From: Morella rubra
Taxonomy: Eukaryota > Streptophyta > Magnoliopsida > Fagales > Myricaceae
Reading direction: 5' to 3'
Length of the DNA: 64,000 nucleotides
NCBI GenBank assembly: GCA_003952965.2
Contig: CM025855.1
Span: forward strand, 33,433,014 to 33,497,013
In this document: piece after piece, positions 1 through 11,952 of the stretch
Layout of the letters: every line of letters starts with the position of its first letter
How positions within the stretch are numbered: position 1 is the first letter of the stretch
The notes under the pieces: generated by a model
Database searches by the model: none
The model's input: only the letters and a program-made list of their open reading frames with translations
What the model was told of the DNA's origin: nothing
Position numbers and translations under genes: made by a program

Positions 1-450
1 CCCAAGCCCAACAAAAAGCTAAAGCTGCTTCTTGGTGCAACGTACCAAAAATTGGCAAAGCAATAGAAGGTATCAAAAAGCAACAATCGTCCTTACGATG
101 GAGATACAATCGAAAAACACAAAGAAGGGCGTATTGCTTTCCGTACAAGCCATAGAGGAAATCTTCCTCGAGTGAAGTCAGAATTTGCAAATTCGACAGA
201 AGATATCTGATCGGAGGATACGAAGAAGACAGCTTGCGATGTTGGTTTTATAAAAAATAGTAAGATTTTTAGGATTTTTTATATAATTGTGAATATTTAT
301 ATAAATCAGAGTTTTATAAGTTTTTGTGTAAAAATTATTGAAAATTTTTAAAATATTTAATTTTTATTAAAATTTGTAAAAAATAGATAATTTAATGTAA
401 TTTTTTATAAAAAATTTTGAAATTTGGTAAAATAGAGAGAATATTTGTTA

Positions 451-805
451 TTTAAGAAAAGTTATTAGGTGTTAAAATGTAAGAATGTGTAAATTCGTTA
501 TATTTTAGGATAAACATGCCCGAACTTCCAATATATCTCAGAGCGAATGGTACCTTTTTGAAATGGTTCCAAACGATTGTAAAATATTAAATTTAACTAT
601 AATGTTCCATTTCGATTAGAAATTTTTGAATTTGATTAGAATATGTTTAAAGATGATAATATGTTTTAAGATGTTATTAAATGCAATTTTTTGGTTTTGT
701 AAATTTGTTAATTTTAGGATACGTTTTGCAACATGCGATCCCTCACTTCCAGATCCATCGAGCGAATGGTACCTTTTTGATGCGAATGGTTCCAAACGAT
801 CAAGT
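451..805. repeat. Diverged direct duplication (about 120 bp units)
   Basis: Two related stretches, about 451-580 and 670-805, share the order: T-rich lead, 'ttttaggata', a short variable part, then a nearly identical run containing 'gcgaatggtacctttttga' and 'atggttccaaacgat'. The lead parts have drifted while the last 40 or so bases are almost identical. It may be an old tandem duplication or part of an uncharacterised repeat. No coding content is recognised. Confidence 0.55.
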
Positions 806-1136
806 CCTTTGAGAGCTAAGTCAGTCATAAAAAGTTGCTGCTTTTGAAGTTCCTTGCTTGAACGTACCACAAAGGCAACCAGAGATTGGCCCACATAACT
901 AGTGAAGTCTCGTATCTGATTACCATACCACCGAACATTCCGACTGAGAGCGACATGCGAAAAACGATCAAGTCGAGATGCCGTAATGCCAAAAGAGAGA
1001 AGATTCGATGAGGACACGAAAGATGCGAGATGCCGTGCCGTGCCAAAAGGAGAAGGGGAAAGCAGATTGACAGAAGAAAATTGGGAAAGTTTAAAGCAGC
1101 TTTCAGAGACAAAAAAAGTCATTGATTTGGGTTGGT

Positions 1137-1188
1137 AGCTCTAAACACTTGGCATGTAGAAAAAAAAAAGCTCTAAACACTTGGCATG
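1137..1188 (+). mobile_element. Tail-only poly(A) micro-insertion with 20-bp target-site duplication
   Basis: A perfect 20-base direct repeat (1,137-1,156 and 1,169-1,188, beginning 'agctctaaac') brackets only 12 bases: 'tag' followed by a run of A. This is the signature of target-primed retroposition of a LINE- or SINE-type element that was 5'-truncated to almost nothing. Replication slippage is a weaker alternative because the repeat is exact and ends abruptly at the A run. It lies downstream of the KUP12 gene, so no effect on a gene is apparent. Confidence 0.65.
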
Positions 1189-1554
1189 ATTTGCTTTGCT
1201 CCTCCTCTCCTTCTTCTACTTTTTACTCTGTTTATGTATAGCACTGAGCCCGTTGGGTTCAATTTGAAAACAAATAATAAATAAACTGTAATATTAAATA
1301 ATAAATAATTAGAGGAATAAGTAATTGGGTTCAATTTGAAAACAATACAAGGAATAAGAGAAGACCAAAGAGAACGTGCATTGAGGGCAAAAGAAACCTA
1401 GCAAGGATTCAAAAAAGTTCCCAACAGGCAGCCAAGATCGTGGCTAAGATTTTATCATTCCTAGTTTACTTTTAAGGAAGTTCCAGCATTGAGGAAGTAA
1501 TGGGCATCCAAACATGATGAAAACTACCGATCCGGAAACGCTGCCGCTAACAGA

Positions 1555-4500
1555 TTATACCATATATGTCATTCCAACCCGGATGACATTCATGTGAGGT
1601 ACTCTCATGTTTGCAGCACCTGCTCTACAGTTCCTCCTCAAGAATCCATAGAAGTAATTAATTACCAATTTCTTAATGAAAAATGAGCTTTTTTTTGCCT
1701 TCACGTCACCATGTGCAAGCATATAAGTAAATCCAGAATCCATTGCCTCTCGCAGAGCAGAAAGTTCATACTCCAGACTTGGATCTTCACCCAATGACAT
1801 GATGCTCGATTGCAATGCCGAGGCAACTTCTTCTGAGGTAGAAGTACCAGTTTCATCCAGTATTAGATCCTGCATCAATGGGATCCTAAGATCCTCATTT
1901 CCATTACCACCTGTGACTCCAGAATCCCTCGACCTCACTGAAACACTATCAAATTCCAACTCGTTCAAATTGCTTTCCAATGCAAGATCTTGAGCCTCCC
2001 TTCTCAAGAACTGCTCAAGGCTTTCAACCAAAAGTTGCTCAAAGGCATGATGATCTTCCTTCCGGACATCTTTGTAACCATATCGAGCAACACAGCGGAA
2101 CATATGGTAATCTTTTGGGCAAACTCTTCGAAACAGAAACCTTTCTTCTTGAGGAACGACCGGGATTGGGACATATTTAATACAAACAAACACTACTGTA
2201 GAATGGATAGCTGGAAGGCCCAGTAAGAACTGCCCGAAGATGGAGGGAATGCCTTGGACAAGCTCATTGTACAGCAATCCAATTCCTGGGACTCTTACAG
2301 TCCCGAGAGTTGATCCAAGTTCAAGCATGAAGTCCATCGATATCTTCCCCCTGATCTCACTCTGGTATTTCAATACACTCCCGTAGTTCCAGGTGTACAT
2401 CACAGAGAGGAAGCAAGTGGCAAACGCAAGGGGAAGCCAACCGCCCTCTTTTATTTTGGACAGCACAGCCAACATGTAGAAAAGCTCTACTGATCCGAAA
2501 ACAAGTGGAAAGCACAAAGCCAAAAACAGGTTGGTCTGCCAGATTAGAAGCATTACAAGTGTCACCAACGTGGTGCTCACCATCATGACACCAACTTCAG
2601 CAATGCCTGTAAGAGCAAATTTAATTTCATTAGCAGAAATCAACACTACATCAAAACTATTGGTATGCATGAACTAAATTCCTATCTTGGTAACAAAAAT
2701 GAACACTCATGGTCCAACCCAATAGTGCATCAAATTATTTGCCACCACCAGCAATATAATTCAGCTACACAGTACAATAGAAAAGGTCAACACACAAAGC
2801 TGGGATTCATGTTGAGGAAAAATAGAAGGGATTGCTTCCATGAAAAGATAACAATATCCTGTAATTCCAGCACAGTTAATGACCTGTTTGAATAACATTA
2901 GGATATATGAATTGCTTCCAATATCATTATACAATGCAGAAGCCCTATACAAATCCTCCGAGTATTTTCTTAAAAGACAATTCCAGGAAGAAAAATAGGA
3001 GGAAGATACTTCACCATACGCATTGGCAATATCTGTGGTGCTCCGAAAGATGGATACTACAGCTATGCACATAATCATTAAAAACCAATTCATCACGGGG
3101 ATGTAAATTTGACCCATTAGCCTTTTTGAGGTGTGAACTATCTTCAGCCTTGGGAAGCATCCAAGAGCCATAGACTGCTTCACACATGAAAATGTAGCAG
3201 ATATCATCGCTTGGCTTGCAACCATGGCCGCAATGGTTGCTATCACGAAAACTGGCCAGAATAGAGCATCTGTTTTTTCACAAGGTCCAGGAACAGAAAG
3301 TGTCAACACACGTGCCAGATATATACACATTTCTCTTTAATATACCCTAAAAAATCAGAGTAGGTACGCCAGACGTAAGCCATTTCATAAGAAGGTCACC
3401 TGGCACAGAGTCATAGAATATTCTTTCTGCAGAACTTGGGTATTTCATCAAGTACGCAGCTTGGCCCATGTAAGCCAAGAGAAGACAGGGAAACACCACA
3501 CAAGTAAAGGCAATCTGGATAATTAATATGGATTAGTCACAAGAAGCCTTCGGCAAAGCAGAGTAATGGAGTTAGCACTCGAGGAAGAATAAATTGAGGA
3601 ACCTGTATGGCTGGTACAGAAAAATGACCAAGATCAGCAAACATTGCTTCCGCTCCTGCAACAATAACATATAATCATGTCAACAAAAAATGCACCCTTT
3701 CTGCAATTTTGTGGGACAACTTCAAAAGAGGAAGAAACCCTCTTTCTCATCCTGACAGGAAGCTATCCTGACTGGTGCTGCTTGAAATTATTAGGGTGCA
3801 CGCTCATCAGCATTTTATTTCATCTACTTGAGATAAATGGATGATTTAAAGCCGTTAGAAATCATGGCTCCTTCTGATAAAGTATACAACATATGTCTAC
3901 AGTCGTTTCTTGTACTCTTCTTATCCATTATCTAAATATCAAAGAATGAGTGGAGAGATTCAGTTTTAACAAAAAGAAAGATTTTACGTGATCGAATGTC
4001 ATTAGGTTTTCCATTTCACAAGAAACACTGGTATACGTAAAAGAAAATAGCAGCAGATGAGGTCAGGATATTTCAGGGAAAACAGTGCATAAAACCTTAT
4101 TTCTCTTAAGGAGAACCTGAACATCCATCCATTAACACATATGTCAAAGAAAAAGTTGCTAGCCCACCTGCAGGTTCTTGGGGTGAGATATACCTGTAAT
4201 GCATAGAACACAACCACCCAGAGCTGACCACGCATCTTTACTGTTCTTCTTGAAGAAGAAGTAGATGTAAGCCGGGTTGAATGCTCTTAGAACGGTCAAA
4301 TCATATTTAACTAGATTGTAAATCCCGATGGATCCCAGAGAGAAGAACCACAAAGCAAGTATAGGAGCAAACATGAAACCAACTTTGCCCGTCCCAAACT
4401 GCTGTATGCAGAACAACCCAACAAGAATCACAATTGACACGATAACCACAGCATCTGCAAGGTAAATCAATCATATTTAAGGCTATCCTCTGTAAAATAC

Positions 4501-7309
4501 CGAAATTGGTTTTCACCAAATCAGTAGCTGCACAAAAGAAAATATATCAGTTGGACTATTGAATGTTGAAAATGAAAATAATCAGCTGAACACTAGATCC
4601 TCTAACGCGAAGACTAATTGTTAAGGCAGTCCTGCATAATTTTGAACTGTCACTGACATCTACGTTGGTGGGTATCTAGTCCATACGTCAAAGAGATATG
4701 ACAAACACATCAAACATGAAGTGATGCTGCTCCAAGAAGAACTTTCCAAAGATCAATCCCAATGTAAAAAATTGATCTTTCAATCTTCATGATTGCCAGA
4801 ATATCATAAGGAAAGAATAAAAACTTGGAATCTCAGAACAGCAGCCCTATCACCCACCAGTCAGACATTCCCCTGCTGTCAGTTCTTTTGTGTGAAATCC
4901 TGGTAATCAAGTAAACTTTAACTGCTTAACACAAAAAGAAAGATACCCACTTGTACCGAATCCTTCTAGTTCGCCCTGCAGACCACTCACGGCTGACATC
5001 ACTGAAACAAGAAAAAAAAAATGTACATTAGCATCAACCCAGGCAGTAAATGTCCTATATCAAAAGTGATACTGCATATTATTGCAAACCCCAGGTGTGC
5101 AATCCCTTGTCCCTACAGCACCAAAGATGGATCACTAAAAAGATAGTTCTGCACCCCTTTAAGGCAAGCTTTTTGCCCCTCTGAAGAAGAAAATATTGTT
5201 CCTCCATGGAACAAAAAGGGGGATTAAATGGATGATGACTCTGGGCCACGAGTTTAACAATGATCAACGGTTTGAGCAACCATACTTTACTCAGCTTAAG
5301 TATCTGTTTATCTTGATATTAACTAGGATAGAAGTATAGTGTTGATGCAACCTAATTAGAATAGAAAAACAAAATGACGTATTCATGATTTATCTGCATG
5401 CAAACACAGCCTATGCAGGTAGTTGAGCATGTGTTCAACATATATGATTTGTAGAGTGATCTAAAGCAGAGGAGATCAGCCTAGCTCAGCACACACAACT
5501 CAGACACGTGCACACACACAAAGAGCATTACGTAGTTTGGATAGTCAGAGAACAAAATGCCTAGAATGCAAGAAGTTAAGAGCTGACAGAATACAATAAA
5601 TTATTGGCAAACCACACAAACCAGTTTTTAAGTTAACAGTAACTGGTAATTTGTTTTTTCTACTTTTTTCAGAATTAGTGCATAAGAGCTTCCATAAAAA
5701 GGCCAAAACCTGAATACTAATGGGTTAGATGAACTGCACATAAACCAGAACCAGCTAAAAAAATTGAAGTAGTTTTTGTTTTAGAACAGGCCAGACACTC
5801 CCTTGCTATCACAATGTGCATCTAGCTATTTCTAACCAATGGACGGTCCAGAATATACATATCAATTTCAGTGCCCTATACAATTTAGCTACAAGGCACA
5901 CATGCAATAATGTACCTGATATTGCTGGGGTTAGAATACCATCTCCTATAACCATGGAAGTTCCCATCAGAACCAACAGCAATAGAAGGGTTTTCAAGGA
6001 AGATCTCCTTTCCAAAGTCTCTTTTATGTTTAAAGCCCTTTCCAACTCAGGAGTTGGGAGTTTGAGCCGAAAACTTGATATTTGTTCATCAGCTGCCTGT
6101 CGATTAGGCAGCATATTAACATTTGCATACCTGCAAATCAGAGAATACAGTGCAAAAGTCCCTCCTACAATCCAAAAAATCATGTCATAAATAATTATAT
6201 GCTCCAGATGACAGCAAATGAAGGGAGAAAGTAACTCAAACTAGATGACTCCTACCTTCCCCATTATCATTGGCTTTGAGCACAACAAAAACATATTTTG
6301 CAAGAGGAATAAGAGCAATTGTATACATCACTAATGATAAAGCCCCCAAGACATCAACATCTGACTCGATGGACACCTTGCTGAACACATCAGCAAAGAC
6401 ATATAAAGGGCTTGTGCCCATGTCACCATATACTACCCCAAGCGTTTGAAATGCTAATGCAATTGTGCGCCACGTGGTTTGATCCTGATTCATTGAAGAA
6501 ATCAACTTCAGTTAGAGACGAAATGTCCACTAAATTGACAGATAAATTCTGTCTTTCCAGTATCAAGAAAAAAAAAATCCCTCTGAACATAAAATATGAG
6601 TGATGATGTTTGTGTCTATGCGGGCATGTGTGTGATCTACAAATGCCTTCTCCATGTAGTGGGACTGTTGAATTCTTAGCAAGTAAAAAATATAAATGCC
6701 TGGTGTGGTAATCTGCTAACATCTAGATAACGAATACTCAGTTTCACTCAATCATTCAATTATCCTTTTTTTTATATACGCTGATAACTATTTGGCAATG
6801 AAGCTGTTTACAAATGTTAAATCAACCTACCCTGATGATTCCATTTTAAGCAAAAGTCAGTTTCGATCTCCCGTAATATGTTTTAGGATACTGATCTAGC
6901 CAATATTCAGATCGTAAAATCTAAGACCACACTGATCAGCTTAAAAATAAGGATACCACTAACTAGCACAAATAGTTAACAGAAATGGAAAACGGGTTCA
7001 TCCAAATTGCCAATAAGATACACAGTGGAAACAACATTAACAATATATTACCTTGGAATGGTGGGCATGAGCGCCAGCAATCTCCATGGTCTCACTACCA
7101 AAAGAATCAACTCGCCTGGGCTTCTTCACCAGCCTCCTCCTAAGAGCAGCATACCCTTCTATGCCGTCATTTTCATCAAGCAGAGACCATGGAGGTGACT
7201 CTGAATCCAGTTCACTACCATCAACCCATCTGGAATCACTGCCACCGCCACTACCACTCCTAGCGAACAATCTCACCCTAGTCTCTTCAATTCCATCACG
7301 TTCTTCCAT
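1555..7309 (-). CDS. KUP12: Potassium transporter, KUP/HAK/KT family, KUP12-like
   Basis: Nine exons on the reverse strand: 7309-7052, 6484-6256, 6164-5916, 5001-4951, 4454-4194, 3655-3603, 3514-3400, 3269-3015 and 2606-1555. They join in phase to about 840 residues, the usual length for this family. The product is a multi-pass K+ transporter, probably a K+/H+ symporter. The family motif [15 protein letters not shown] opens the first membrane segment near residue 100. A long cytosolic C-terminal tail follows the membrane domain, and the protein ends in 'GMTYMV' as the Arabidopsis POT12 protein does. The N-terminus '[16 protein letters not shown]' and '[13 protein letters not shown]' also point to the POT12 branch rather than POT7. 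The ATG at 7309 is preferred to one nine codons upstream because it matches the family start. Some related transporters act in chloroplasts; the location here is inferred to be a cell membrane. No inactivating change is seen. It is divergent from the RSZ gene. Confidence 0.93.
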
Positions 7310-8348
7310 ATTCCCACAAATCCCCACCTCCAACAACCTCGCTTTGGACAGAAATTAACTCTCTGGGCTTCGAGCGCTTCCTCGTCAGTACTCACCCTTT
7401 TCCCCTTTCTTGACAGGAATAAAATCTGCCATTTGTTGCACTTTCCAAGCAAAAAAACTGCATCCTCTGATTGTCTTATGGCAACCTCTGATGGTTTATT
7501 CGTTAAATTGCGTAATGAAGATTGGTGCCTGGTCGGACAAAACAGCAATAATCATAAGAGCTACGATTGGACTTTCGAGTTACCTTATAAGCCATTTTCC
7601 ACGTGTCACGCCTGTTATCTCCATTGGCTGAGACAGCCAGATTTCTGGTTGGTCAATTTTATTCGTACATTTCCCGTATCTACCCAACAAAAAATATTTA
7701 TTATACACTAATTGATACTTTTAAGTTTTAAGGTATTGCTAAATATTTTATCTCAATAATTTATAGGGCCGCCAGAGGCCCATTTGATCACAAAGAAAAA
7801 AAAAAATATTCTTCTTGCATTCATTCTGTGAGAGATTTGCCGAGTTCGACAAAGGCTCACCGTTGTCATGTTAATATTTATAAAAGAAATATAAATACAC
7901 AACAAAAAAGAAAAGAAATTGTCTTCAAAATAAATGATGCTGGCTAATCATGCTTATTTTATTTTTTTATATTATTTATTATTTTAAATTCCTCAAACTG
8001 AATTAGATTACTTATGTTTGTAAACTAAAATTTTGACCAATAAAATTTTTCTCTGTTTTAAAATTTTAATTTACCGACATTAATTCAAAATTTTAATTAA
8101 AAAAATTCAAATAAAAAAATTTAAAAATAATATCTATTTTTATTAAATTTTTTCACGAATTCTAATAAAAATAAATTTCATTATTTTTTTCGATATGTAA
8201 AAGACTCTAACTCACCTCAATTTGTAAAACATTCCCAAAATTTTGATTCGCCCGCTGAAAAGTTTGGAAAGATGCCCTAAATAGCTTTGTACTCGTCTAA
8301 ACGGCGCGTACTAAATACTTAAATAGCACCGTGTCTGGGCTTCTGGTG
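7310..8348. promoter_or_regulatory. Shared spacer between divergent KUP12 and RSZ genes
   Basis: About one kilobase separates the transporter start (reverse) from the transcribed part of the SR-protein gene (forward), so both promoters and 5' UTRs must lie here. The half next to the transporter (7,310-7,700) is mixed in composition. 7,740-8,200 is very AT-rich with long A and T runs. No open frame of note and no repeat copy is recognised. Confidence 0.6.
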
Positions 8349-8382
8349 TAGGGTTTTAGAGCTCTGCGATTTGGCGCAGAGC
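8349..8382 (+). promoter_or_regulatory. Telo-box and 8-bp perfect hairpin in the RSZ promoter/5' UTR
   Basis: 'TAGGGTTT' at 8349-8356 is the plant telo-box (reverse AAACCCTA), which is common near the start of genes for translation and RNA processing. Immediately after it, gctctgcg (8361-8368) and cgcagagc (8375-8382) form a perfect 8-bp inverted repeat around a 6-base loop. A probable 5' UTR intron follows: donor at the 'ctag|gtacg' near 8,453 and acceptor 'ttcag' just before the start codon. The telo-box is known as a motif; a function for the hairpin is inference only. Confidence 0.5.
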
Positions 8383-8821
8383 CTCTTGCTTCCTTTCTCC
8401 TCCTTTCCTATTGCTCCCGATCTCTCAGAATCCTGGAGTTTATTTTCTTCTAGGTACGCTTTTGGCATTTAATACTCAGAGTTGCATCTCACACACCGGC
8501 TTCGCGGGGTCCGTGCTTACAAACCCTCCCTAGTTTATTTCGATCTTTTACACGATATGTAAAATGGCCTTGTTTTTTCGTTCTTCTTCTTCTTTTATTT
8601 TTTTGGAGTCTTGTTCTTTCCTTTCCCCAGAAGAATTTTTTTTTTAAACAAAATAATTTCGAGCATCTGTTGTGGTTGAAAGTTGTGAAATCAGGCTCTA
8701 TTATCTTGGACCTACTATTTGTTTCTCGGAAAATATTGATTATAAATTACTTTCTTTGTGGAATTAATAGTGGGAGGGATCATTGGTGTGATTTATTCTT
8801 CAGGTTTAGTAGATAGCGACA

Positions 8822-11800
8822 ATGTCTCGGGTTTATGTTGGGAATTTGGATCCCCGAGCGACGGAGAGGGATCTTGAAGATGAATTCCGAATGTTCGGTG
8901 TTCTTCGCAGGTAAGAAACGTTTATTTTGAAAAAGGAATTGTTAGTATCAGAATTGATGCTCTGTTTTGTTTGGAGGCTTTGAATTTGGGGTTCCAGAGT
9001 TTCTATAGAATTTAAGGCACCTCTTTTGTTTATCTGAAGGGAGGAGGATTTTAATTGGAATTTGCAGAACCCTTTCTTTGTGCTTTCAGAGGAAGATATT
9101 TCTGTTATGGCCAATCTCAATTTACAAACTCAGAAGTTAGTTCAGCACTTTTGTATGCTTTGTTTAAAGCGTGCCAGTTTTGAATGATTTGCAGATTTCT
9201 GGAGGCGTTGTTTAGTGTTAATTCCACCTATTATGGCATCTGTTTCTAATGATATATGTTTTTTTTCATTTGCAATTCGGGTGGAACAACATGAAATTTG
9301 GGTGGGGAGGGGAGGGGAGGTGATGGCTTTGTGTGTCATGGCGGTTTACTATTCTGCATGGAGTTATAAGCTCTTGGTGGAAATATGCAGTGTATGGGTT
9401 GCTCGAAGACCGCCAGGATATGCATTTGTTGAGTTTGATGATCGCAGGGATGCTCTTGATGCAATTCAGTCATTGGATGGTCAGTATAGGGCATCTGAAA
9501 CTTTTCACCATACATTCTTGTGGAGCTTCAATTATCACTGTTATTATTATCTGAAAGGCTTCATTTAAGTTACGTACTCATTGCTAGTTATCTCTCCTTG
9601 AATGAATCATCTTCTACTCATTTACTTTTTATCCATCCACGCATTGGAAGAACTGTTTATTTGTAATTTGTAGAGAGTTTTTAATTGTTATAAGTTTCCC
9701 TTGCTTGATTAATAGCATGACACTACCTGAGAGAGGGTGGAATTTGGTAGATATCCACTTAAACTTGAAATACTACTGAAGGTGGAAATAAGAGTGAAAC
9801 ATGGATCTGTATGCCTTTAGGTCTCTCTTTTATACGCGGATTCTGTTTCATTATGAAAAAAACACATTTATAAATATCACCTAGGCTGTTCTACTTTTTT
9901 CAGGACAACTGGATTCTATCATACAACTAAAGTAATGGTTTAAGTATGCTCTTTATCAAATGCTAATGGCCATATTAGCTGGTCTTTGGGCTTTTAAGTT
10001 ACTCGTTTTCACCCTTTTTCTGTGAAGAAATTATTGGTGTTTTCATCTTTGCAAATATCCTTTTTTTCCTAAGCCTTTTCAAACGCCCCTTCAGTGGAAT
10101 TAACCCGTTTCTACTTTATGATTGGGGTCTTTGGCTGTTTAGGATGTTTGCAATTTATTCATTATGGTACATTGCATGTCTAAGACATTTTCTCTGACAA
10201 TGTTGTTATGGATACTTTCCTCGATGACATACTACTGGTCACTTGCAAGGGTCGCTTGAGGGAGTCTGTCTGATGAGTACCTGATAATTTTCTGTATCAT
10301 CCTTCTTTTTGGTTAAATCATAAATTGTTCAGGGCTTTGCAAGTTGATATAGCTTGTTGGACAATATATTCAGATCGGGCTCTAGAAATACCACTGGGCA
10401 CTTTGTTGTGAAGTTTTTTGAAGTTGGGACCTTTCCTCTCTCTCTCTCTCTTACAGGGAAAAATGGTTGGCGTGTAGAGCTTTCGCACAATTCTAAGGGT
10501 GGTGGAGGCCGTGGTGGTGGTGGACGTGGTCGTGGTGGGGGAGAGGACCTAAAGTGTTATGAGTGTGGCGAATCTGGTCATTTTGCACGAGAATGTCGGT
10601 TGCGCATTGGTTCACGAGGTGTGGGAAGTGGACGGCGTCGTAGCCCTAGCCCTCTTCGACGCCGGAGGAGTCCAAGCTATGGGAATGGGCGCAGGTGTGT
10701 TGAGGGTGTAGTGATGCTTTGTTTAGATCCATTCCTTTGCAAGTTTTGAATAATCCATCTAGTATTGTACCGGATTCTAAGATATAAGCGCCTTTTCCAT
10801 ATTTGCTTCAAAGTTGGTGAAATATTCGTTTTGAGCAATTTGCTTGAAGTCCAGAGCCAAAATGAAATCAATTGCACATATTCATGTAAATATAAAGGCT
10901 TGTGGATGCCCTACGCATCTGGTATATTGGAGCTGGAAACAGTACCATGAAGATGGACGTGATATTTACTTGTCAGTACAATGTATTGGATGAAGCGTTC
11001 TATGACATTTATCAGTTGGTCAATTTTAAGGAATACATAGTGGGCTGTAGCTACCGTGATATGTGATTGTATCTACTTTGCTATCTTTCCTTTTACATAA
11101 GCCACCTTTTACCCATTTTATAATATGTCCCCCCACATCAGTCTTCTCTAATGTCATTGCCTCTTTCTTTCTTTGTGTTTGCTCCTTCTCTGTTCATTTT
11201 TTTGTTGGAAGTCTAAGACATACAGTGATTGAGTCTTCTGTGTAAGTTTTGTCATGTTTTTTGCCATCTATGCCTATTGGTAAGCTTATTTTGGCTTTTC
11301 CTGGGATGTTTGTTTGCCCACTCAAATGTGAGAACTTGAAGCATGTGAAATATCATCGATGCATATCTTCCTCAATTTCCAAGCTTTTGTATCATGTTAA
11401 CTCAATGCTTAATTTTGGTTAATGTTTAATGTTGGATGTTTCTATGTTCAAAAGAAACCCTAAAACTTGTGTAAGTTTTGACAATTATCCTCTTGCTCAA
11501 TTATTTTCAGCTTATACGAAACTTTAGTTGGCACTTTTGCCTAGTTTTTTCACGTATCACATGGTACTATTAACTGTGGACTTTAAAGTATTTATTTTTT
11601 GTACTTGATAGTTACCTGTCTTTATATCTCCTGGCAGGAGTTACAGCCCCTATGGGAGAAGATCTCCAAAACGTCGGAGTGTAACGCCTCCTCGACGTGG
11701 TCGCAGTTACAGCAGGTCACCTCCCTATCGCCGTGCTCGCCATGACTCACCGTATGCTAATGGGTATGGGTTGAATTTGCAATGTGACCCTGTTGCTGCT

Positions 11801-11952
11801 TAATGACGTTGTGAATCAAGCACTTAAGTTGACAGCTTCTTAGAGAGACACGTTTTCTCTGTTGGAGGGTCTCAGCTGTTTGTTCAATTATCTCCTAATA
11901 TTTTGAACCATGTTCTCATGATTATTTTTCTCCCTTTTCTTGCAGTGACTAA
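8822..11952 (+). CDS. RSZ22: Serine/arginine-rich splicing factor with zinc knuckle, RSZ21/RSZ22-like
   Basis: Four exons (8822-8910, 9391-9479, 10457-10694, 11638-about 11760) plus a possible short terminal exon (11946-11952). The protein of about 180 residues has an RRM at residues 1-70 (RNP-2 'RVYVGNLD', RNP-1 '[10 protein letters not shown]'), then a Gly/Arg linker '[14 protein letters not shown]', one CCHC knuckle '[15 protein letters not shown]', and an Arg/Ser tail with '[16 protein letters not shown]'. It acts in the nucleus in splice-site selection. Reading through exon 4 gives a stop at 11801-11803. Splicing at the GT after 'ANG' to the AG at 11,945 gives 'ANGD' and a stop at 11950-11952; relatives end close to 'ANG', so the spliced form is preferred here. 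Introns 2 and 3 are each nearly 1 kb, as is usual for SR genes that regulate their own splicing. RSZ21 and RSZ22 cannot be separated with certainty. Confidence 0.92.

Larger units (their letters stand above)
1..1554. other. Spacer downstream of the KUP12 gene, no gene recognised
   Basis: No convincing gene is seen. Bases 3-170 are open in one forward frame up to a stop but resemble no family I know. Bases 240-470 are very AT-rich. A diverged duplication lies at about 451-805 and a tiny poly(A) insertion at 1,137-1,188, each listed separately. The 168-codon reverse-strand reading frame at 616-1,122 runs across the duplication and has no recognisable domain. The 3' UTR of the transporter presumably ends somewhere between 1,300 and 1,554. 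Confidence 0.5.

Noticed and set aside
616..1122. 168-codon reverse-strand open frame downstream of KUP12
   Set aside because: No recognisable domain; it runs across a duplicated non-coding stretch and an equally long overlapping frame exists on the same strand.
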